A stretch of 64,000 bases of DNA from an uncultured Chloroflexota bacterium (lineage in GTDB: Bacteria; Chloroflexota; Dehalococcoidia; GIF9; AB-539-J10), in assembly GCA_903884455.1 (NCBI GenBank), contig CAISEW010000031.1, positions 1 to 64,000 of the forward strand, in the 5' to 3' direction. Positions 17,291 to 28,943 of the stretch are shown in pieces. Position 1 is the first letter of the stretch, and each line of letters starts with the position of its first letter. The notes beneath the pieces were generated by a model. The model had not been told where the DNA came from. It worked only from the letters and a program-made list of their open reading frames with translations, and made no database searches. Both the position numbers and the translations under genes were made by a program.

Positions 17291-17351
17291 AAAGGAGCAA
17301 AGCGGATTTTTGTGGGATACTAAAGGAAAAAGGAAGAAAAGCAGGTTGAAA

Positions 17352-18392
17352 TCATGAACTCTGTTTCTGACTCCACAAGCCGGGTTGGGACTGAATATCC
17401 CTTTTGTAAGGCAGCCCCAGATGTTCATAAGCAAGTCTGGCGGCTACTCTGCCACGAGGTGTCCGTTCCAGAAAACCTAACTGAAGAAGGTACGGCTCGT
17501 AAACATCCATAATAGTATCAGCATCCTCGTTAATGGAAGCAGCAATGGTATCTAGGCCTACAGGACCACCATCAAATTTGTCAATTATTGTATGCAACAC
17601 TCTATGGTCTATGTCATCCAAACCCACAGAATCTATCTCCAGCTTTGAAAGTCCTTCCAGAGCTACTTCCTTGGTGACCACTCCATCTGCCATCACCTGA
17701 GCATAATCTCTTATTCTCTTCAAGAGACGATTGGCTACTCGGGGAGTACCCCTAGCACGCTGGGCAATCGGGACAAGCCCCTCCTTCTCTGCTTTCACCT
17801 TAAGGATAGTTGCTGACCTCTTCAAAATCGCCTGTATCGCTGCCTCGTCGTAGAAATCAAGATGGTATGGCACCCCAAATCTATCGCGGAGGGGAGGACT
17901 CAGTAGAGCAAAGCGCGTAGTAGCCCCAATTAAGGTAAAGTGCGGCAAATTCAACCGTAAATTTCTAGCAGCTGGACCTTTCCCTAAAAAGATGTCAAAA
18001 ACAAAATCCTCCATTGCCGGATAGAGTTTTTCCTCTATTATATGGCTAAGCCTGTGTATCTCGTCAATAAAAAGGATATCCCCTTCATGCAGATTAGTAA
18101 TAATAGCTGCTAAGTCTCCAGTGCGTTCTATCGCCGGCCCGGAACTAACTTTAATATCAACTCCCATCTCAGCAGCGATGATGTAGGCAAGGGTAGTCTT
18201 TCCCAAACCGGGGGAACCATAAAGCATGATATGGTCTAGTGGCTCGCCTCTTTTTTGAGCAGCGAGAATAGCTATTTTTAGATTATCTTTAATTTTTTCT
18301 TGACCTATGAATTCACTAAGGCGTCTAGGACGAAGGTCAAAATCAATAAAGCTATCCTCGGTTGCTATTTTACCTGAAATAAGCCGCATCAC
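17352..18392 (-). CDS. ruvB: Holliday junction branch migration helicase RuvB
   Basis: Hexameric AAA+ motor that works with RuvA to move Holliday junctions. [18 protein letters not shown] is near residue 22, Walker [10 protein letters not shown] at about 59-67, Walker [11 protein letters not shown] near 105, sensor [18 protein letters not shown] near 155, and the C-terminal winged helix ends in [16 protein letters not shown]. Length is 346 residues. Translation begins at GTG 18392 (which overlaps the rpoC stop by one base) or the next codon, ATG. ruvA and ruvC are not in the window. Confidence 0.96.
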   Translation of the reverse strand: MMRLISGKIATEDSFIDFDLRPRRLSEFIGQEKIKDNLKIAILAAQKRGEPLDHIMLYGSPGLGKTTLAYIIAAEMGVDIKVSSGPAIERTGDLAAIITNLHEGDILFIDEIHRLSHIIEEKLYPAMEDFVFDIFLGKGPAARNLRLNLPHFTLIGATTRFALLSPPLRDRFGVPYHLDFYDEAAIQAILKRSATILKVKAEKEGLVPIAQRARGTPRVANRLLKRIRDYAQVMADGVVTKEVALEGLSKLEIDSVGLDDIDHRVLHTIIDKFDGGPVGLDTIAASINEDADTIMDVYEPYLLQLGFLERTPRGRVAARLAYEHLGLPYKRDIQSQPGLWSQKQSS

Positions 18393-21300
18393 TAACCTTT
18401 GGAAGTTAAAATTTTACTGGCTCTCTCTAATTCTAAATTCGCAGTCTCCTTTTCATCCAGACTTCCCCCCTTCAACTTTTTCTCATCATCAGGACTCAAA
18501 TAGAGGACCCGCGCTGGGATAAGCTTACCGAGAATAACATTCTCCTTGAGGCCACGAAGCCCATCCACCTTGCCTTTGATCGCGGCATCAACAAGAACAC
18601 GGCCGGTTTCTTGGAAAGAAGCAGCTGATAGCCAACTGTCCTTGCTTAAGCTAGCTCTGGTTATCCCGAGAAACGCAGCTTGAGCCGTTGCCGGCTCACC
18701 TCCCTCAGCCAACACCTTGGCATTTATATCTTCATAGTCAAATCGACCAACTAACTCACCAGGCAGAAGCTTCGTATCTCCTGAGGAAACAATCCTCACG
18801 TTGCTTAACATCTGCCGAACAATGACAGCAATATGTTTATCATGTATAGTCACCCCTTGTGTGCGATATACTTTTTGTACTTCATCAATCAGATACTGCT
18901 GGACTGCATCCTTTCCCATAATACGCAAGATATCATGAGAGTCAACGGGACCTCTAGTAAGCCTATCGCCCGCTTTGACCTTGTCCCCTGACTGAACAAG
19001 CAAATATGTACCACGAGGGACATTATATTCCCTCTCTTCCCTCTCCTCATACCTAACAGAAACATGGTCACCCTCAATGACGACTTGACCAGCTACTCTA
19101 GCTACTAAAGATGGAGATTGCGCTGCTTCACCATGGCTAACAGCTGGTAATTTCTTGCTAGTCTTCTTTGGCAGAGAAAATAGGATGCTACCGGCATCCA
19201 CCGATTGTCCATCAGTTACAGCTAGCTTCGCTCTTGGCAGCATTGGGTATTCATCCAAATAGAATTCAGAGCTAATGACCTTGACTATGCTTGCTCCATC
19301 AGTATGGGTTACTTCAACAGTACCATCAATCTCAGAAATGATGGCAGTGCCATCTGGTGTTCTAGCCTCGAAAAGCTCTTCTACACGAGGCAGTCCGGTG
19401 GTAATATCAACACCTACTACGCCCCCTGTATGAAAAGTGCGCAGAGTAAGCTGAGTTCCAGGCTCACCGATGCTCTGGGCAGCAATAACTCCTACAGCGG
19501 TGCGAATCTTTACTAATTGCTTCTTCCCCAAGTCCCTTCCATAGCAGTTTTGACAAACGCCAAATCGAGACCGGCAAGTAAGAGGCGACCTCACGTGTAC
19601 CCGGGTAATGCCAGCTCCGATAATTTGTTGCACTTTATCTTCGTCAATTTCTTCATTACGCTCAACAATGACTTCACTTGTACCTGGATCAACAATCTTG
19701 CTGGCCGCTAAGTAGCCAGTAATCCGGTTTTCAAACGGGGGAAGGGACACATCTGCAGTTTCCCGGGATATCCAAACCCCTTCGGTGGTACCACAATCTG
19801 TTTCAGTTACAATGACATCTTGAGCTATATCGACAAGGCGCCTGGTAAGATAACCACTATCTGATGTCCTCAAGGCAGTATCAGCTAACCCTTTACGAGC
19901 ACCATGGGTAGAAATGAAATACTCCATGGGTGTCAGCCCATCACGGAGACTCGATTTAATGGGAAAATCTATTATCCTTCCTGAGGGGTCGGTCATCAAC
20001 CCGCGCATCCCTGCCATTTGTCTAATCTGAGAAATATTCCCCTTGGCACCCGACGTAGCCATCATGTAAACACTACCATAAGGATCTAGCGCCCGGGACA
20101 TATCCTCAGCAACTTTATCTGTAGCCTCCATCCACACTTGAACTGTGCTTTCATACTTTTCACCCTCAGTAATCAAGCCACGGTTAAATTGATCCTCAAT
20201 AAGGCTAACTTTTTCATCGGATTCTTTAAGAAGCTTGACCCTATTTGGAGGCTCTTCAATATCATCCATAGCGATGGAAATGCCCGACTTTGTAGCATAG
20301 TCAAACCCCAATCCCTTAAGTCTATCGAGGACTCCAGCAGCACCTTCATTACCCAATAGACGAATGCAATCAGAGACTAATGCCCTTAAGGAAGCCTTAT
20401 CTACTATTTTATTGTAAAAGCGAAGTTGCGGAGGCAAGGCATCACTAAATATAATTCTGCCCGCTGTAGTATTTACCCTCCCCCCATCTGAACGAAGCGA
20501 AGGATCTCGCACAACAATTTCGGCACCAAGTTCGATAATGCCAAGTTCGTAAGCTAACTTAGCCTCGTCAAAACTGCTGAAAAATTTCCCTTCTCCTTTG
20601 GCTCCGGGCTTCAAAATGGTAAGATAATAGCAGCCCAGAACCATATCTAGGGTGGGTGTTGTAGCAGGCTCACCAGAACTTGGCAGCAACATATTATAAG
20701 GACTAAGCATGTGCTCCCTGGCTTCCTTCACTGCAGCCTTGGACAATGGCACATGAACTGCCATCTGGTCGCCGTCAAAATCGGCATTAAAGGCGGTACA
20801 AACTAAGGGGTGGAGCTGAAAGGCATCGCCGTCGATTAACACGGGTTCAAAGGCTTGAATGCTAAGCCGATGTAATGTGGGAGCACGATTAAGCAATACA
20901 GGACGCTCCTTAACTACTTCATACAGTGCATCCCAAACCTCAGGGCTACCTTTTTCCACCAGGCGCCGGGCACTCTTCAGGTTATTGGCATACCCATTTA
21001 TTATGAGTTTGTGCATAACCGAAGGCTTAAATAACTCCAAAGCAACGTAGCGTGGCAAACCACACTGATGAAGTTTGAGCTTAGGACCAACAACAATGAC
21101 CGAGCGACCGCTGTAGTCTACTCGCTTACCGAGAAGATTTTGCCGAAACCGTCCTTGCTTGCCCTTCAGAATGTCAGCAAGAGATTTCAAGGCATGCTTA
21201 TTACCAGTGACAACTGCGCGCCCTCTTCGCCCATTGTCAATAAGAGCATCAACAGCTTCCTGCAACATGCGTTTCTCATTTCGGATAATTATTTCCGGCG

Positions 21301-22339
21301 CACCTAACTTCATAAGACGGCGGAGACGGTTGTTACGATTAATAACCCTCCGATAGAGGTCGTTAAGATCGCTAATAACAAAGCGACCACCATCTAACTG
21401 AACTATAGGACGAAGCGCCGGAGGTAATACAGGAAGCACAGTTACAACCATCCACTCAGGCTTATTGCCACTGAGCTTAAAAGCTTCAACTAATTGTAGC
21501 CGTTGACTGACCCTTTTACGGTATCCTCCCGAGGTGCTACGGATTTGGTCACGAAGCTCCTGGTGCAAAGCATCCACATCGATTTGCTTCAACACCTGTA
21601 GAATAGCCTCAGCTCCCATGCCAGCTTCAAAAATATCACCATACTTATCTTTAAGTCTCCTGTATCCTTCTTCGTTAAGCAATTTTAGCGGCTGAAGACC
21701 TTCTATCTCTGCAATGCTTGCCTTTAGTTCTTCTTCAAGTTTTTCCTTCTTTTCTACAAATTTAGCACGAAGCTCGTTTACCTCTTGTATCTTAAGCTCT
21801 TCTTCCAGGTCTTTGGCTTCCGATTCTTCGGTTTTTTTGTTCAGGAGTTCCTCCTGCTCAGCAATTTTTCGAACCCCTTCTTCCTCAACTCGGTGAAGCT
21901 TCTTCTGTTTGGCCTCCTTGTCAACAGAGATAACTATATACCGAGCAAAATAGATGACGCTCTCCAACTCTCGTGGAGAAAGATCAAGGAGCAGCCCGAG
22001 CCGGCTAGGTACTAACTTAACAAACCAGATATGGGTAACTGGCGCAGCTAATTCTATATGCCCTGTGCGTTCCCGGCGTACACTGGAATGAGCCACCTCA
22101 ACACCACATTTATCACAAATAACTCCCTTATACCTCGCCTTTTTATATTTGCCACAGTGACATTCAAAATCTTTAACAGGGCCGAAAATCTTCTCACAAA
22201 ATAGACCATCTCTCTCTGGCTTCAAAGTGCGGTAATTTATCGTCTCCGCCTTAGTTATCTCACCATGAGACCAGCTCCTGATTTGTTCCGGTGAGGCAAG
22301 ACTGATTCGAATACCATTAATGCCATCAAATTGAGACAT
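18392..22339 (-). CDS. rpoC: RNA polymerase subunit beta'
   Basis: Largest catalytic subunit, 1315 residues from the preferred start. The N-terminal zinc site is [32 protein letters not shown] holds the three Asp residues that bind catalytic Mg2+. The second zinc site is in [11 protein letters not shown]. The bridge-helix/trigger-loop region follows near [20 protein letters not shown]. The start at 22339 ([12 protein letters not shown]) is chosen because it has a GAGGGGG site; a longer frame from 22369 lacks one. It overlaps rpoB by 14 bases. The charged coiled-coil segment at about 160-215 is lineage-typical. Confidence 0.96.
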   Translation of the reverse strand: MSQFDGINGIRISLASPEQIRSWSHGEITKAETINYRTLKPERDGLFCEKIFGPVKDFECHCGKYKKARYKGVICDKCGVEVAHSSVRRERTGHIELAAPVTHIWFVKLVPSRLGLLLDLSPRELESVIYFARYIVISVDKEAKQKKLHRVEEEGVRKIAEQEELLNKKTEESEAKDLEEELKIQEVNELRAKFVEKKEKLEEELKASIAEIEGLQPLKLLNEEGYRRLKDKYGDIFEAGMGAEAILQVLKQIDVDALHQELRDQIRSTSGGYRKRVSQRLQLVEAFKLSGNKPEWMVVTVLPVLPPALRPIVQLDGGRFVISDLNDLYRRVINRNNRLRRLMKLGAPEIIIRNEKRMLQEAVDALIDNGRRGRAVVTGNKHALKSLADILKGKQGRFRQNLLGKRVDYSGRSVIVVGPKLKLHQCGLPRYVALELFKPSVMHKLIINGYANNLKSARRLVEKGSPEVWDALYEVVKERPVLLNRAPTLHRLSIQAFEPVLIDGDAFQLHPLVCTAFNADFDGDQMAVHVPLSKAAVKEAREHMLSPYNMLLPSSGEPATTPTLDMVLGCYYLTILKPGAKGEGKFFSSFDEAKLAYELGIIELGAEIVVRDPSLRSDGGRVNTTAGRIIFSDALPPQLRFYNKIVDKASLRALVSDCIRLLGNEGAAGVLDRLKGLGFDYATKSGISIAMDDIEEPPNRVKLLKESDEKVSLIEDQFNRGLITEGEKYESTVQVWMEATDKVAEDMSRALDPYGSVYMMATSGAKGNISQIRQMAGMRGLMTDPSGRIIDFPIKSSLRDGLTPMEYFISTHGARKGLADTALRTSDSGYLTRRLVDIAQDVIVTETDCGTTEGVWISRETADVSLPPFENRITGYLAASKIVDPGTSEVIVERNEEIDEDKVQQIIGAGITRVHVRSPLTCRSRFGVCQNCYGRDLGKKQLVKIRTAVGVIAAQSIGEPGTQLTLRTFHTGGVVGVDITTGLPRVEELFEARTPDGTAIISEIDGTVEVTHTDGASIVKVISSEFYLDEYPMLPRAKLAVTDGQSVDAGSILFSLPKKTSKKLPAVSHGEAAQSPSLVARVAGQVVIEGDHVSVRYEEREEREYNVPRGTYLLVQSGDKVKAGDRLTRGPVDSHDILRIMGKDAVQQYLIDEVQKVYRTQGVTIHDKHIAVIVRQMLSNVRIVSSGDTKLLPGELVGRFDYEDINAKVLAEGGEPATAQAAFLGITRASLSKDSWLSAASFQETGRVLVDAAIKGKVDGLRGLKENVILGKLIPARVLYLSPDDEKKLKGGSLDEKETANLELERASKILTSKG

Positions 22340-25300
22340 TTTCCCCCTCGCTAAGTAGTTCGACAGCAAAACCTAAACTACGTAGCTCCATAAACAAAAC
22401 CTTGGTCGATTCTGGAATACCGAGTTGTTGAATATCCTCGCCTTTAACAAGAGACTCATAAGCTTTAGCCCGTCCCATCACATCATCTGACTTTATTGTG
22501 AGCATCTCTTGAAGTGTATGAGCGGCGCCGTGCCCTTCCAATGCCCATACCTCCATCTCACCAAACCTTTGACCACCAAATTGAGCTTTCCCTCCCAATG
22601 GTTGCTGAGTGATGAGCGAGTATGGACCGGTGGAACGAGCATGTACCTTATCACCAACAAGATGAATCAGTTTCATAATATATATATTGCCCACAGTTAC
22701 CGGCTTGTCGAACAGCTCGCCAGTTCTCCCGTCTCGAAGTTCCATTTTGCCAAAAATAGGAGGATAGAGCTTTCGCTCTTTATAAACTTTTTGTGCTAGC
22801 TGCTCTAAATCTTTATCACTGAGAGCTCTAAGCTGATGATTGTCACCTAAGCCCAGTTCCTCAAGCCACAGACAGAGAGAGGCTTTTCTTGCCGCACCTT
22901 CATGTCCCTCGTCCATTATTTCTGCGGCATCAAAACCATGACGAGCAAGCCATTCTCCGACCTTTTCCAGATCGGTCCTGGCATTTCCGGGGTCTTCAGG
23001 GCTAAAGTTAACAGCGCCAGCTTTCCAAGCTATCCAGGTCTTGGCTAAGGCATCCTCGATAGTCAGGGCATCAGCTCCGTCAAAAATAGGATTAAGAGCC
23101 TTAAAACCCAGTGTTTGCGCTGCCCAACCTAAATGGGCCTCCATAACCTGCCCAATGTTCATACGGGAGGGAACACCGAGAGGATTAAGGATAATATCTA
23201 CAGGCGTGCCATCTGGCAAAAATGGCATGTCATCTTCAGGCAATACGATAGAGATGACCCCTTTATTGCCGTGCCTCCCTGATATTTTATCTCCCACTGC
23301 TATTTTGCGCTTTTGAGCAACCCACACCTGTATAAGTTTGTTCACCCCAGCAGATAATTCATCATGGTTGTCACGAGAAAAGATTGTAGTCTTGATCACC
23401 CTTCCCCACTCTCCTGAGGGCATTCTGAGAGAGCTATCCTTCACCTCCCGTGTTTTTTCACCAAAAATAGCTCGTAACAATTTTTCTTCCGCTGAAGGTT
23501 CAGTTTCACCCTTAGGAGTAATCTTCCCAACCAGAATGTCGTTGGGCTTCACCTCAGCTCCGATACGTACAATACCTATTTCATCAAGGTTTGAGAGGCT
23601 CTCTTCGCTTACATTAGGTATATCTCTGGTGATTTCTTCAGGACCGAGCTTGGTATCACGCTCCTCTATCTCATACTTTTCAATGTGAACGGAAGTATAG
23701 GCATCATCCTTAACCAGCCTTTTGCTGATAATAATGGCATCTTCAAAGTTATATCCTCCCCAGATCATAAAAGCACAAATGACATTTTGTCCCAAAGCGA
23801 GGGTTCCATCATCTAGAGAAAAACTATCTACCAACACCTGCCCTTTCTTAACCTTGTCACCTTTGTTTACAATAGGATGCTGATTGGTGCACGTCCCTTG
23901 ATTAGTCCTGACAAACTTCATTAAATTGAATACTTTCTCTTCACCCTTTTCATTTTTGATTACAACTTGTGAGCTTGTCGCCGAAGTAACTACTGCATCA
24001 TCAGGAGCAAATATCACCTGCCCACTATATTTAGCCACCTCTCTTTCCATACCCGTGGCCACCAAAGGACACTCGGGACGTAATAATGGCACCGCTTGTC
24101 GTTGCATATTGCAGCCCATTAAAGCCCGATTAGCATCATCATGCTCAAGAAAGGGGATAAGACAGGCAGCTATGCCAAATAGCTGTTTTGGTGAAACATC
24201 GATAAAGCTTACTCTGTCTATCGATTCTTTGAAATATTTGTCTCCCCTCTTAACTTCAACCTTGTCATAAACAAACTCATTTCTTTTATTAAGAGGAGCA
24301 TTAGCTTGGGCAATGGCATATTGACCTTCTTCGTCGGCTGCCAGGTAAACCATTTGGCTGGAAACAAAAGGAACTACCTTAATATTCCGAGCCCGAAGAG
24401 AAGCTAACCTTTGTGCAATCTTCTTCGTGATTAATGTTCCACCCTTGGCCACAAGTTTGCCCTTACTTTTTATATCCTCCCCGATTGTCCTTCCCATCAA
24501 TTCTTCCACAGTATTGGGAACCTCGTGGATAACTCTGAGATAGGGTGTCTCTATAAAACCATATGCATTAACCGAAGCGTAAGTAGCTAGAGAGCCAATA
24601 AGACCAATGTTTGGCCCCTCAGGTGTTTCTATAGGACAAATCCTACCATAATGGGAATGATGTACATCACGAACCTCAAATCCAGCCTGTTTTCTTGAGA
24701 GGCCTCCGGGACCCATGGCAGAAAGACGACGCTTGTGAGTTAGCTCAGCTAGCGGATTAGTTTGATCCATGAATTGAGATAGCTGTGACCGGCCAAAGAA
24801 CTCCCTTACAGCGACTGCTACAGGGCGAATGTTAATCAAAGCAGCAGGAGTTGCCGCCTCGGGGCCAAGAATGCTCATTCGCTCTTTAATAGCTCTCTCC
24901 AACCTTAATAAGCCGATACGAAATTGCTTTTGTATTAGAAAACCTACTGCCTGGGCCCTTCGATTGCCTAAATGATCAATGTCATCAGGAGCTTCCTTGC
25001 CAAGGTTAACTAAAATAACACGGCGGACTATTTGCACCAAATCTTCAGGGGTTAAGCCAGTACAATTTCCAGGGATATTAAGACCTAACTTTTTATTAAG
25101 CTTGTAACGACCAACTTTGCCCAAGCTATAGCGGCGAGGATTAAATAGGAAATTATTCAGCAAGGCCTGAGCACTACTAAGACTAGGAGCTTCACCAGAA
25201 GATAGTTTCCTATAAATATCGAAAAGGGCATCAGCCTTGCTTTTGATCAAGGGATCTCGCTCTATTGTAGAGCGAATGAAATCGTGCTCAGGCGAGTTAT

Positions 25301-25928
25301 CTACATCTTGAAAAAGAGAAAGCAACGTCCCATCGCTCTCAAAGCCTATGGTACGCAACAAAGTAGTAATCGGCATCTTCCGTTTGCCACTCACCTTGAC
25401 CGAAATTACGTCTCGATTAGAAGTGTCAAAATCAAGCCATGCCCCATGTTCAGCAACAAGCTTAGCAACACACAATTCCCGCCCACTTGAAGGATCCCTA
25501 TCTAACGTGAAATAAACGCCAGGAAAACGAGTTAACTGATTGACTACTACCCGCTCTACTCCAGAAATAATAAAAGTGCCGACATCCGTCATTAAAGGGA
25601 AATCACTAAAGTATAATTCCTGCTGCTTGATCTCCCCCGTCTCCTTGACCACTAGTTGTGCAGTGACATGAATAGGAGAGGAATAAGTCAGGCCCCGCTC
25701 AAGACACTCGGGAATAGAATGCTGAGGCTCTCGGAATTCATAATCAACGAAGTGTAATTCTAGCCTCGTGTTAGTATAATCTTGAATTGGTGAGATTTCC
25801 TCAAACAGCTCCCTCAAACCTTCTTCTTGAAACCAGCGGAAGGAATCAAGTTGAACATGAATAAGGTCGGGTATTTCTAAAGTCTCGGGCAATTTAGCAA
25901 AAGACTTCACTAACTTGTGTTTAAGCAT
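22326..25928 (-). CDS. rpoB: RNA polymerase subunit beta
   Basis: Beta subunit of 1200 residues, first gene of the rpoB-rpoC-ruvB run. The rifampicin pocket is intact: [20 protein letters not shown] followed by [15 protein letters not shown], with wild-type Gln, Asp, His and Ser positions, so rifampicin sensitivity is predicted. [20 protein letters not shown] and the C-terminal [20 protein letters not shown] are conserved. rplJ/rplL do not precede it here; instead an acyl-CoA operon lies upstream on the same strand, separated by about 350 bases that include a promoter and a transposase remnant. Confidence 0.97.
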   Translation of the reverse strand: MLKHKLVKSFAKLPETLEIPDLIHVQLDSFRWFQEEGLRELFEEISPIQDYTNTRLELHFVDYEFREPQHSIPECLERGLTYSSPIHVTAQLVVKETGEIKQQELYFSDFPLMTDVGTFIISGVERVVVNQLTRFPGVYFTLDRDPSSGRELCVAKLVAEHGAWLDFDTSNRDVISVKVSGKRKMPITTLLRTIGFESDGTLLSLFQDVDNSPEHDFIRSTIERDPLIKSKADALFDIYRKLSSGEAPSLSSAQALLNNFLFNPRRYSLGKVGRYKLNKKLGLNIPGNCTGLTPEDLVQIVRRVILVNLGKEAPDDIDHLGNRRAQAVGFLIQKQFRIGLLRLERAIKERMSILGPEAATPAALINIRPVAVAVREFFGRSQLSQFMDQTNPLAELTHKRRLSAMGPGGLSRKQAGFEVRDVHHSHYGRICPIETPEGPNIGLIGSLATYASVNAYGFIETPYLRVIHEVPNTVEELMGRTIGEDIKSKGKLVAKGGTLITKKIAQRLASLRARNIKVVPFVSSQMVYLAADEEGQYAIAQANAPLNKRNEFVYDKVEVKRGDKYFKESIDRVSFIDVSPKQLFGIAACLIPFLEHDDANRALMGCNMQRQAVPLLRPECPLVATGMEREVAKYSGQVIFAPDDAVVTSATSSQVVIKNEKGEEKVFNLMKFVRTNQGTCTNQHPIVNKGDKVKKGQVLVDSFSLDDGTLALGQNVICAFMIWGGYNFEDAIIISKRLVKDDAYTSVHIEKYEIEERDTKLGPEEITRDIPNVSEESLSNLDEIGIVRIGAEVKPNDILVGKITPKGETEPSAEEKLLRAIFGEKTREVKDSSLRMPSGEWGRVIKTTIFSRDNHDELSAGVNKLIQVWVAQKRKIAVGDKISGRHGNKGVISIVLPEDDMPFLPDGTPVDIILNPLGVPSRMNIGQVMEAHLGWAAQTLGFKALNPIFDGADALTIEDALAKTWIAWKAGAVNFSPEDPGNARTDLEKVGEWLARHGFDAAEIMDEGHEGAARKASLCLWLEELGLGDNHQLRALSDKDLEQLAQKVYKERKLYPPIFGKMELRDGRTGELFDKPVTVGNIYIMKLIHLVGDKVHARSTGPYSLITQQPLGGKAQFGGQRFGEMEVWALEGHGAAHTLQEMLTIKSDDVMGRAKAYESLVKGEDIQQLGIPESTKVLFMELRSLGFAVELLSEGENVSI

Positions 25929-26033
25929 AAAAGAAACGATCCTGATTCTTCAAAACAATTTCTGGAAGACACTAACTAGGAAAATTTAAGGTGACAAGAC
26001 TAAAAGAGAATGGAAACATAATACAAACTAATA

Positions 26034-26062
26034 AGTTTAACATCATCATTTAATTTTGTCAA
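26034..26062 (-). promoter_or_regulatory. Putative rpoB promoter
   Basis: On the minus strand TTGACA (26057-26062), 17 bases, then TAAACT (26034-26039). The start of transcription would be near 26027, giving a leader of about 100 bases before rpoB. The -35 box is perfect and the -10 matches four of six positions. Confidence 0.45.
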
Positions 26063-26083
26063 GCCCCATAGCTAACCCACATA

Positions 26084-26281
26084 CTAACACTGAGCAGCAT
26101 ATTTTACAAGTTCCTTTTCAATATACTCTACAAAGGTAAGGTAACCAAGAAACTAGTGTGGGCGGTTGAAATTATACTCAATAGCTAAAATATTTAGTTC
26201 ATCAACCAGATCTTGCACAAGTGTCGTCAGAGAGAAGGGATTTGGATTCACCAGGTCAAGGAGCCTCTCTATCTGGCAAAA
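26084..26281 (-). pseudogene. C-terminal remnant of an integrase-core (DDE) transposase
   Basis: Minus-strand translation gives LVQDLVDELNILAIEYNFNR then PH, a TAG stop at 26153-26155, then FLGYLTFVEYIEKELVK and a stop at 26084. This is the YN-x-RPH-Q-x-LGYLTP-x-EY tail of rve-type transposases (IS481/IS3 relatives), with the Gln codon mutated to TAG. Frame continuity reaches about 26280, where the acyl-CoA dehydrogenase stop begins. No terminal inverted repeats or N-terminal part remain, so this is an old fragment. Confidence 0.7.
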
Positions 26282-27415
26282 CTAAAGCCCCAGCCCAATG
26301 GCTATCACTTCCCTGTGCAAGTCAGTATCGCCGGCAACAAACTGTGCCGCTTTGACACGACGGTAATAGAGACCAATATCATGATCCATGGTATATCCGA
26401 TGGCCCCATGAGCAGCAATGGCTTCAATGCAAATTCGCTGGTAAGCTTCATTGGCTTTAGCTTTGGCTGCGGAAATCTGCCAAGGCGATGGTGAACCAAC
26501 GCTTATTCCCCACGCTGCCTGATAAAGTAAATACTGAACCGCCTCCACATCAATCAACATGTCAGCCAGTTTGTGCTGTATCGCCTGAAAAGAGCCAATC
26601 GGCCGGTCAAACTGAATTCGTTCCCTGGCATAGCTACTGGTCATGTCCAAAACAGCCTGACACGCTCCGGACATCTCGGCACACTTCAGCACAGCAGCCC
26701 GCTGTAATATGAAGTCCAATACATCCCAGCCATTGCCTACCTTGCCCAAGATATTATCTTTGGGCACCGCCACCCTATCAAAGCTGACTTTGAACTGCCT
26801 GTCACCGCCTATAGTCGGGATCACCTCCATCTTCACATTCGGTCCCCTGGCATCCACCATAAACAGCGTGATTCCGTCCTCGGGTCTCTTACCCTCTCCA
26901 GTCCTGCCCACTACCAGGATATAATCAGCGACATGAGCATCAGTAACAAAGAGCTTGTACCCCTGGAGAACATAATTTGCCCCTTTCAATACAGCACGAA
27001 GTTTTACCTCAGAAGCTTTATATCTGCCTGACGACTCAGCTAAAGCGAAAGTCCAGATAGCCTCGCCTTCAGCTATTTGCGGCAGAAACTTGGTTTTTTG
27101 CTCACTGCTGCCATATTCCAGTAGAGGCAGAGCACAAAGGGCGATAGTGGAGAAGAAGGGACCGGGCAGGATATTTTTTCCCATCTCCTCCATCAAGATA
27201 ACCAGGTCCATAAAGCTGGCACCCATGCCGCCATATTCTTCCGGAAAGATGAGCCCCATCCAGCCCAGTTCTGCCATACTGTGCCACATCTGCGGGTCAT
27301 AGCCTCTCTCATCTTTAGCCATCTCCCGGACTTTAGCTTTGGGACATTCCTTTGCCAGAAAATCTCTGGCTGAAATCCGCAGCATATCCTGCTCTTCTGT
27401 AAAACTGAAGTCCAT
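26282..27415 (-). CDS. Acyl-CoA dehydrogenase, probable non-catalytic-type partner
   Basis: FAD-dependent acyl-CoA dehydrogenase fold, 377 residues: N-terminal helical domain (LGWMGLIFPEEYGGMGASF), middle beta domain (FALAESSGRYKASEVKL), and C-terminal helical domain (FDRPIGSFQAIQHKLADM). The C-terminus has FVAGDTDLHREVIA, where typical enzymes carry a catalytic Glu in YEGTSEIQ. This resembles the paired dehydrogenases of steroid side-chain degradation, in which two different subunits make a heterotetramer. The second dehydrogenase is encoded just upstream in the same operon. This is the last gene of the operon. Confidence 0.88.
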   Translation of the reverse strand: MDFSFTEEQDMLRISARDFLAKECPKAKVREMAKDERGYDPQMWHSMAELGWMGLIFPEEYGGMGASFMDLVILMEEMGKNILPGPFFSTIALCALPLLEYGSSEQKTKFLPQIAEGEAIWTFALAESSGRYKASEVKLRAVLKGANYVLQGYKLFVTDAHVADYILVVGRTGEGKRPEDGITLFMVDARGPNVKMEVIPTIGGDRQFKVSFDRVAVPKDNILGKVGNGWDVLDFILQRAAVLKCAEMSGACQAVLDMTSSYARERIQFDRPIGSFQAIQHKLADMLIDVEAVQYLLYQAAWGISVGSPSPWQISAAKAKANEAYQRICIEAIAAHGAIGYTMDHDIGLYYRRVKAAQFVAGDTDLHREVIAIGLGL

Positions 27416-27470
27416 GATAACCCCTTTAAAAGTCTACCTTTCTATCACCCTGCACATAGTGGAGAGTTTA

Positions 27471-27497
27471 GATTCTTCGCTCTACTCACAATGACAG
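27471..27497. repeat. Degenerate copy of the ATTGCTTC...CTCGCAATGAC repeat
   Basis: GATTCTTCGCTCTACTCACA followed by ATGACAG in the gap between the two dehydrogenase genes resembles the hairpin repeats at 11548-11586 and 39814-39898, with decayed stems. Weak similarity; listed for completeness. Confidence 0.35.
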
Positions 27498-27529
27498 GGG
27501 CATGTTATTAATTAAACTCTAAAAAAACT

Positions 27530-28732
27530 TCAATACGATTTGGGTAATCCCAGTCTAAATTGCGCAATGATGCTTTTTTCGATTTCGGCAGTGCCCGCCG
27601 CAATTGCCTGACCGGGAAATCCCAGATATGCGCCCTGTATGGCGCCATTGAGTTTAGCCCATTCGGAATCCGGGTCAACCTGAGAATATATTCCTAAAAT
27701 CTCCGCCCCAGTGATAGCCCCCTGTCTCATCAAATCATCACCCATTATCTTGTTCCTTGAGGACTCATAGACAGGAATTTGACCTTGACTTATCCGCCAG
27801 GCAAGCTGGAAGGCGAACATCTTCAGCACTTCCAGGTCGATAGCCAGATCAGCTAGCTTAGCACGAATCACAGGATTTTGAGACAACGGCTGGCCTTCAT
27901 ACTCGGTTTGACCAGCATACTTGGCTAGCTCTTCTAAAATCCACTTTAAACTACCATAGGTGGTAGGCGCTATGCTGCGCCGTTCAAAAGCCAGTGACTG
28001 CATAAGATAATACCAGCCCTTATTTTCCTCTCCCACCAAGTTGGAAGCTGGCACTCTCACATTATCGAAAAACATTTCATTAAAGTGATGCCGCCCATAA
28101 TAGTTCAAAATAGGATTAACTGTAACACCTGGACTCTTCATGTCTACAATAAAGATACTGATTCCCTGATGTTTCTTAGCGGCATTGAGGTTTGTTCTGG
28201 TAGCCAGCCAGCACCACCTTGCCCGGTGAGCAGCACTCGTCCACACCTTTTGCCCATTTATAATGTAGTCATCTCCATCTCTCACCGCCCGTGTCTTAAT
28301 ATTAGCAAAGTCTGAGCCAGCATTTGGTTCACTGTAACCCGTGCACCAGACACCATCTTTTTCGCCTGAGGCAATTAACGGCAAATATTTTTCTCTTTGC
28401 TCTTCAGTACCGAACATCATCAAGCAGGGCCCTACCCATTGTATTCCGCTTATGCCCATCCAAGCCCCCGGTATTCCCCAGTAGGCTATCTCCATTTCGT
28501 ATATTGTTTGCTCCAAGAGAGAGGCACCACATCCACCATATTTCTCTGGCCAGCTCATAACGAGCCAGCCCCTTTGTGCCAGTTTCCTGGACATGGATAT
28601 TTCGAACTCAAAATCTCTGAACTCCCCATCAATTACGGTGTTGCGCACCAAATCCGGAGGTAACTCGGCTTCGGCAAACTTGCGAATTTCTTCCTTCAAG
28701 GCCAGTTCTTTTTTGCCCAGTCTAAAGTCCAT
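27530..28732 (-). CDS. Acyl-CoA dehydrogenase
   Basis: 400-residue acyl-CoA dehydrogenase. GWLVMSWPEKYGGCGASLLE, GYSEPNAGSDFANIKTRAVR (FAD/substrate loop) and the C-terminal AIAAGTAEIEKSIIAQ are family hallmarks. It introduces an alpha-beta double bond into an acyl-CoA and would pass electrons to an electron-transfer flavoprotein, which is not in the window. The partner dehydrogenase follows after 114 bases. Residues around AGTAEIEKS, GWYYLMQSLAFERRS and the long YGRHHFNEMFFDNVRVP loop recall the FadE29/ChsE2 group. Substrate not known; branched or cyclic acyl-CoA is plausible. Confidence 0.9.
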   Translation of the reverse strand: MDFRLGKKELALKEEIRKFAEAELPPDLVRNTVIDGEFRDFEFEISMSRKLAQRGWLVMSWPEKYGGCGASLLEQTIYEMEIAYWGIPGAWMGISGIQWVGPCLMMFGTEEQREKYLPLIASGEKDGVWCTGYSEPNAGSDFANIKTRAVRDGDDYIINGQKVWTSAAHRARWCWLATRTNLNAAKKHQGISIFIVDMKSPGVTVNPILNYYGRHHFNEMFFDNVRVPASNLVGEENKGWYYLMQSLAFERRSIAPTTYGSLKWILEELAKYAGQTEYEGQPLSQNPVIRAKLADLAIDLEVLKMFAFQLAWRISQGQIPVYESSRNKIMGDDLMRQGAITGAEILGIYSQVDPDSEWAKLNGAIQGAYLGFPGQAIAAGTAEIEKSIIAQFRLGLPKSY

Positions 28733-28943
28733 TTTTACCTTCCCTGAAATTAATTGTCCAAGGTATAGCGCCTCTGCCCTTATTGCACTGCAAGCGATGA
28801 TTCAAACAACAAAGCACATTGCCCAGCCAGACCAAATTGTAGTGATAATTGTTAATGCCCGGACTTTCACACAACCAGCTAAAGCACCGATTTCCAAATA
28901 CGTGACTACAAATTAAGCCCCGCTGATAGCACACAGCGAGCCA

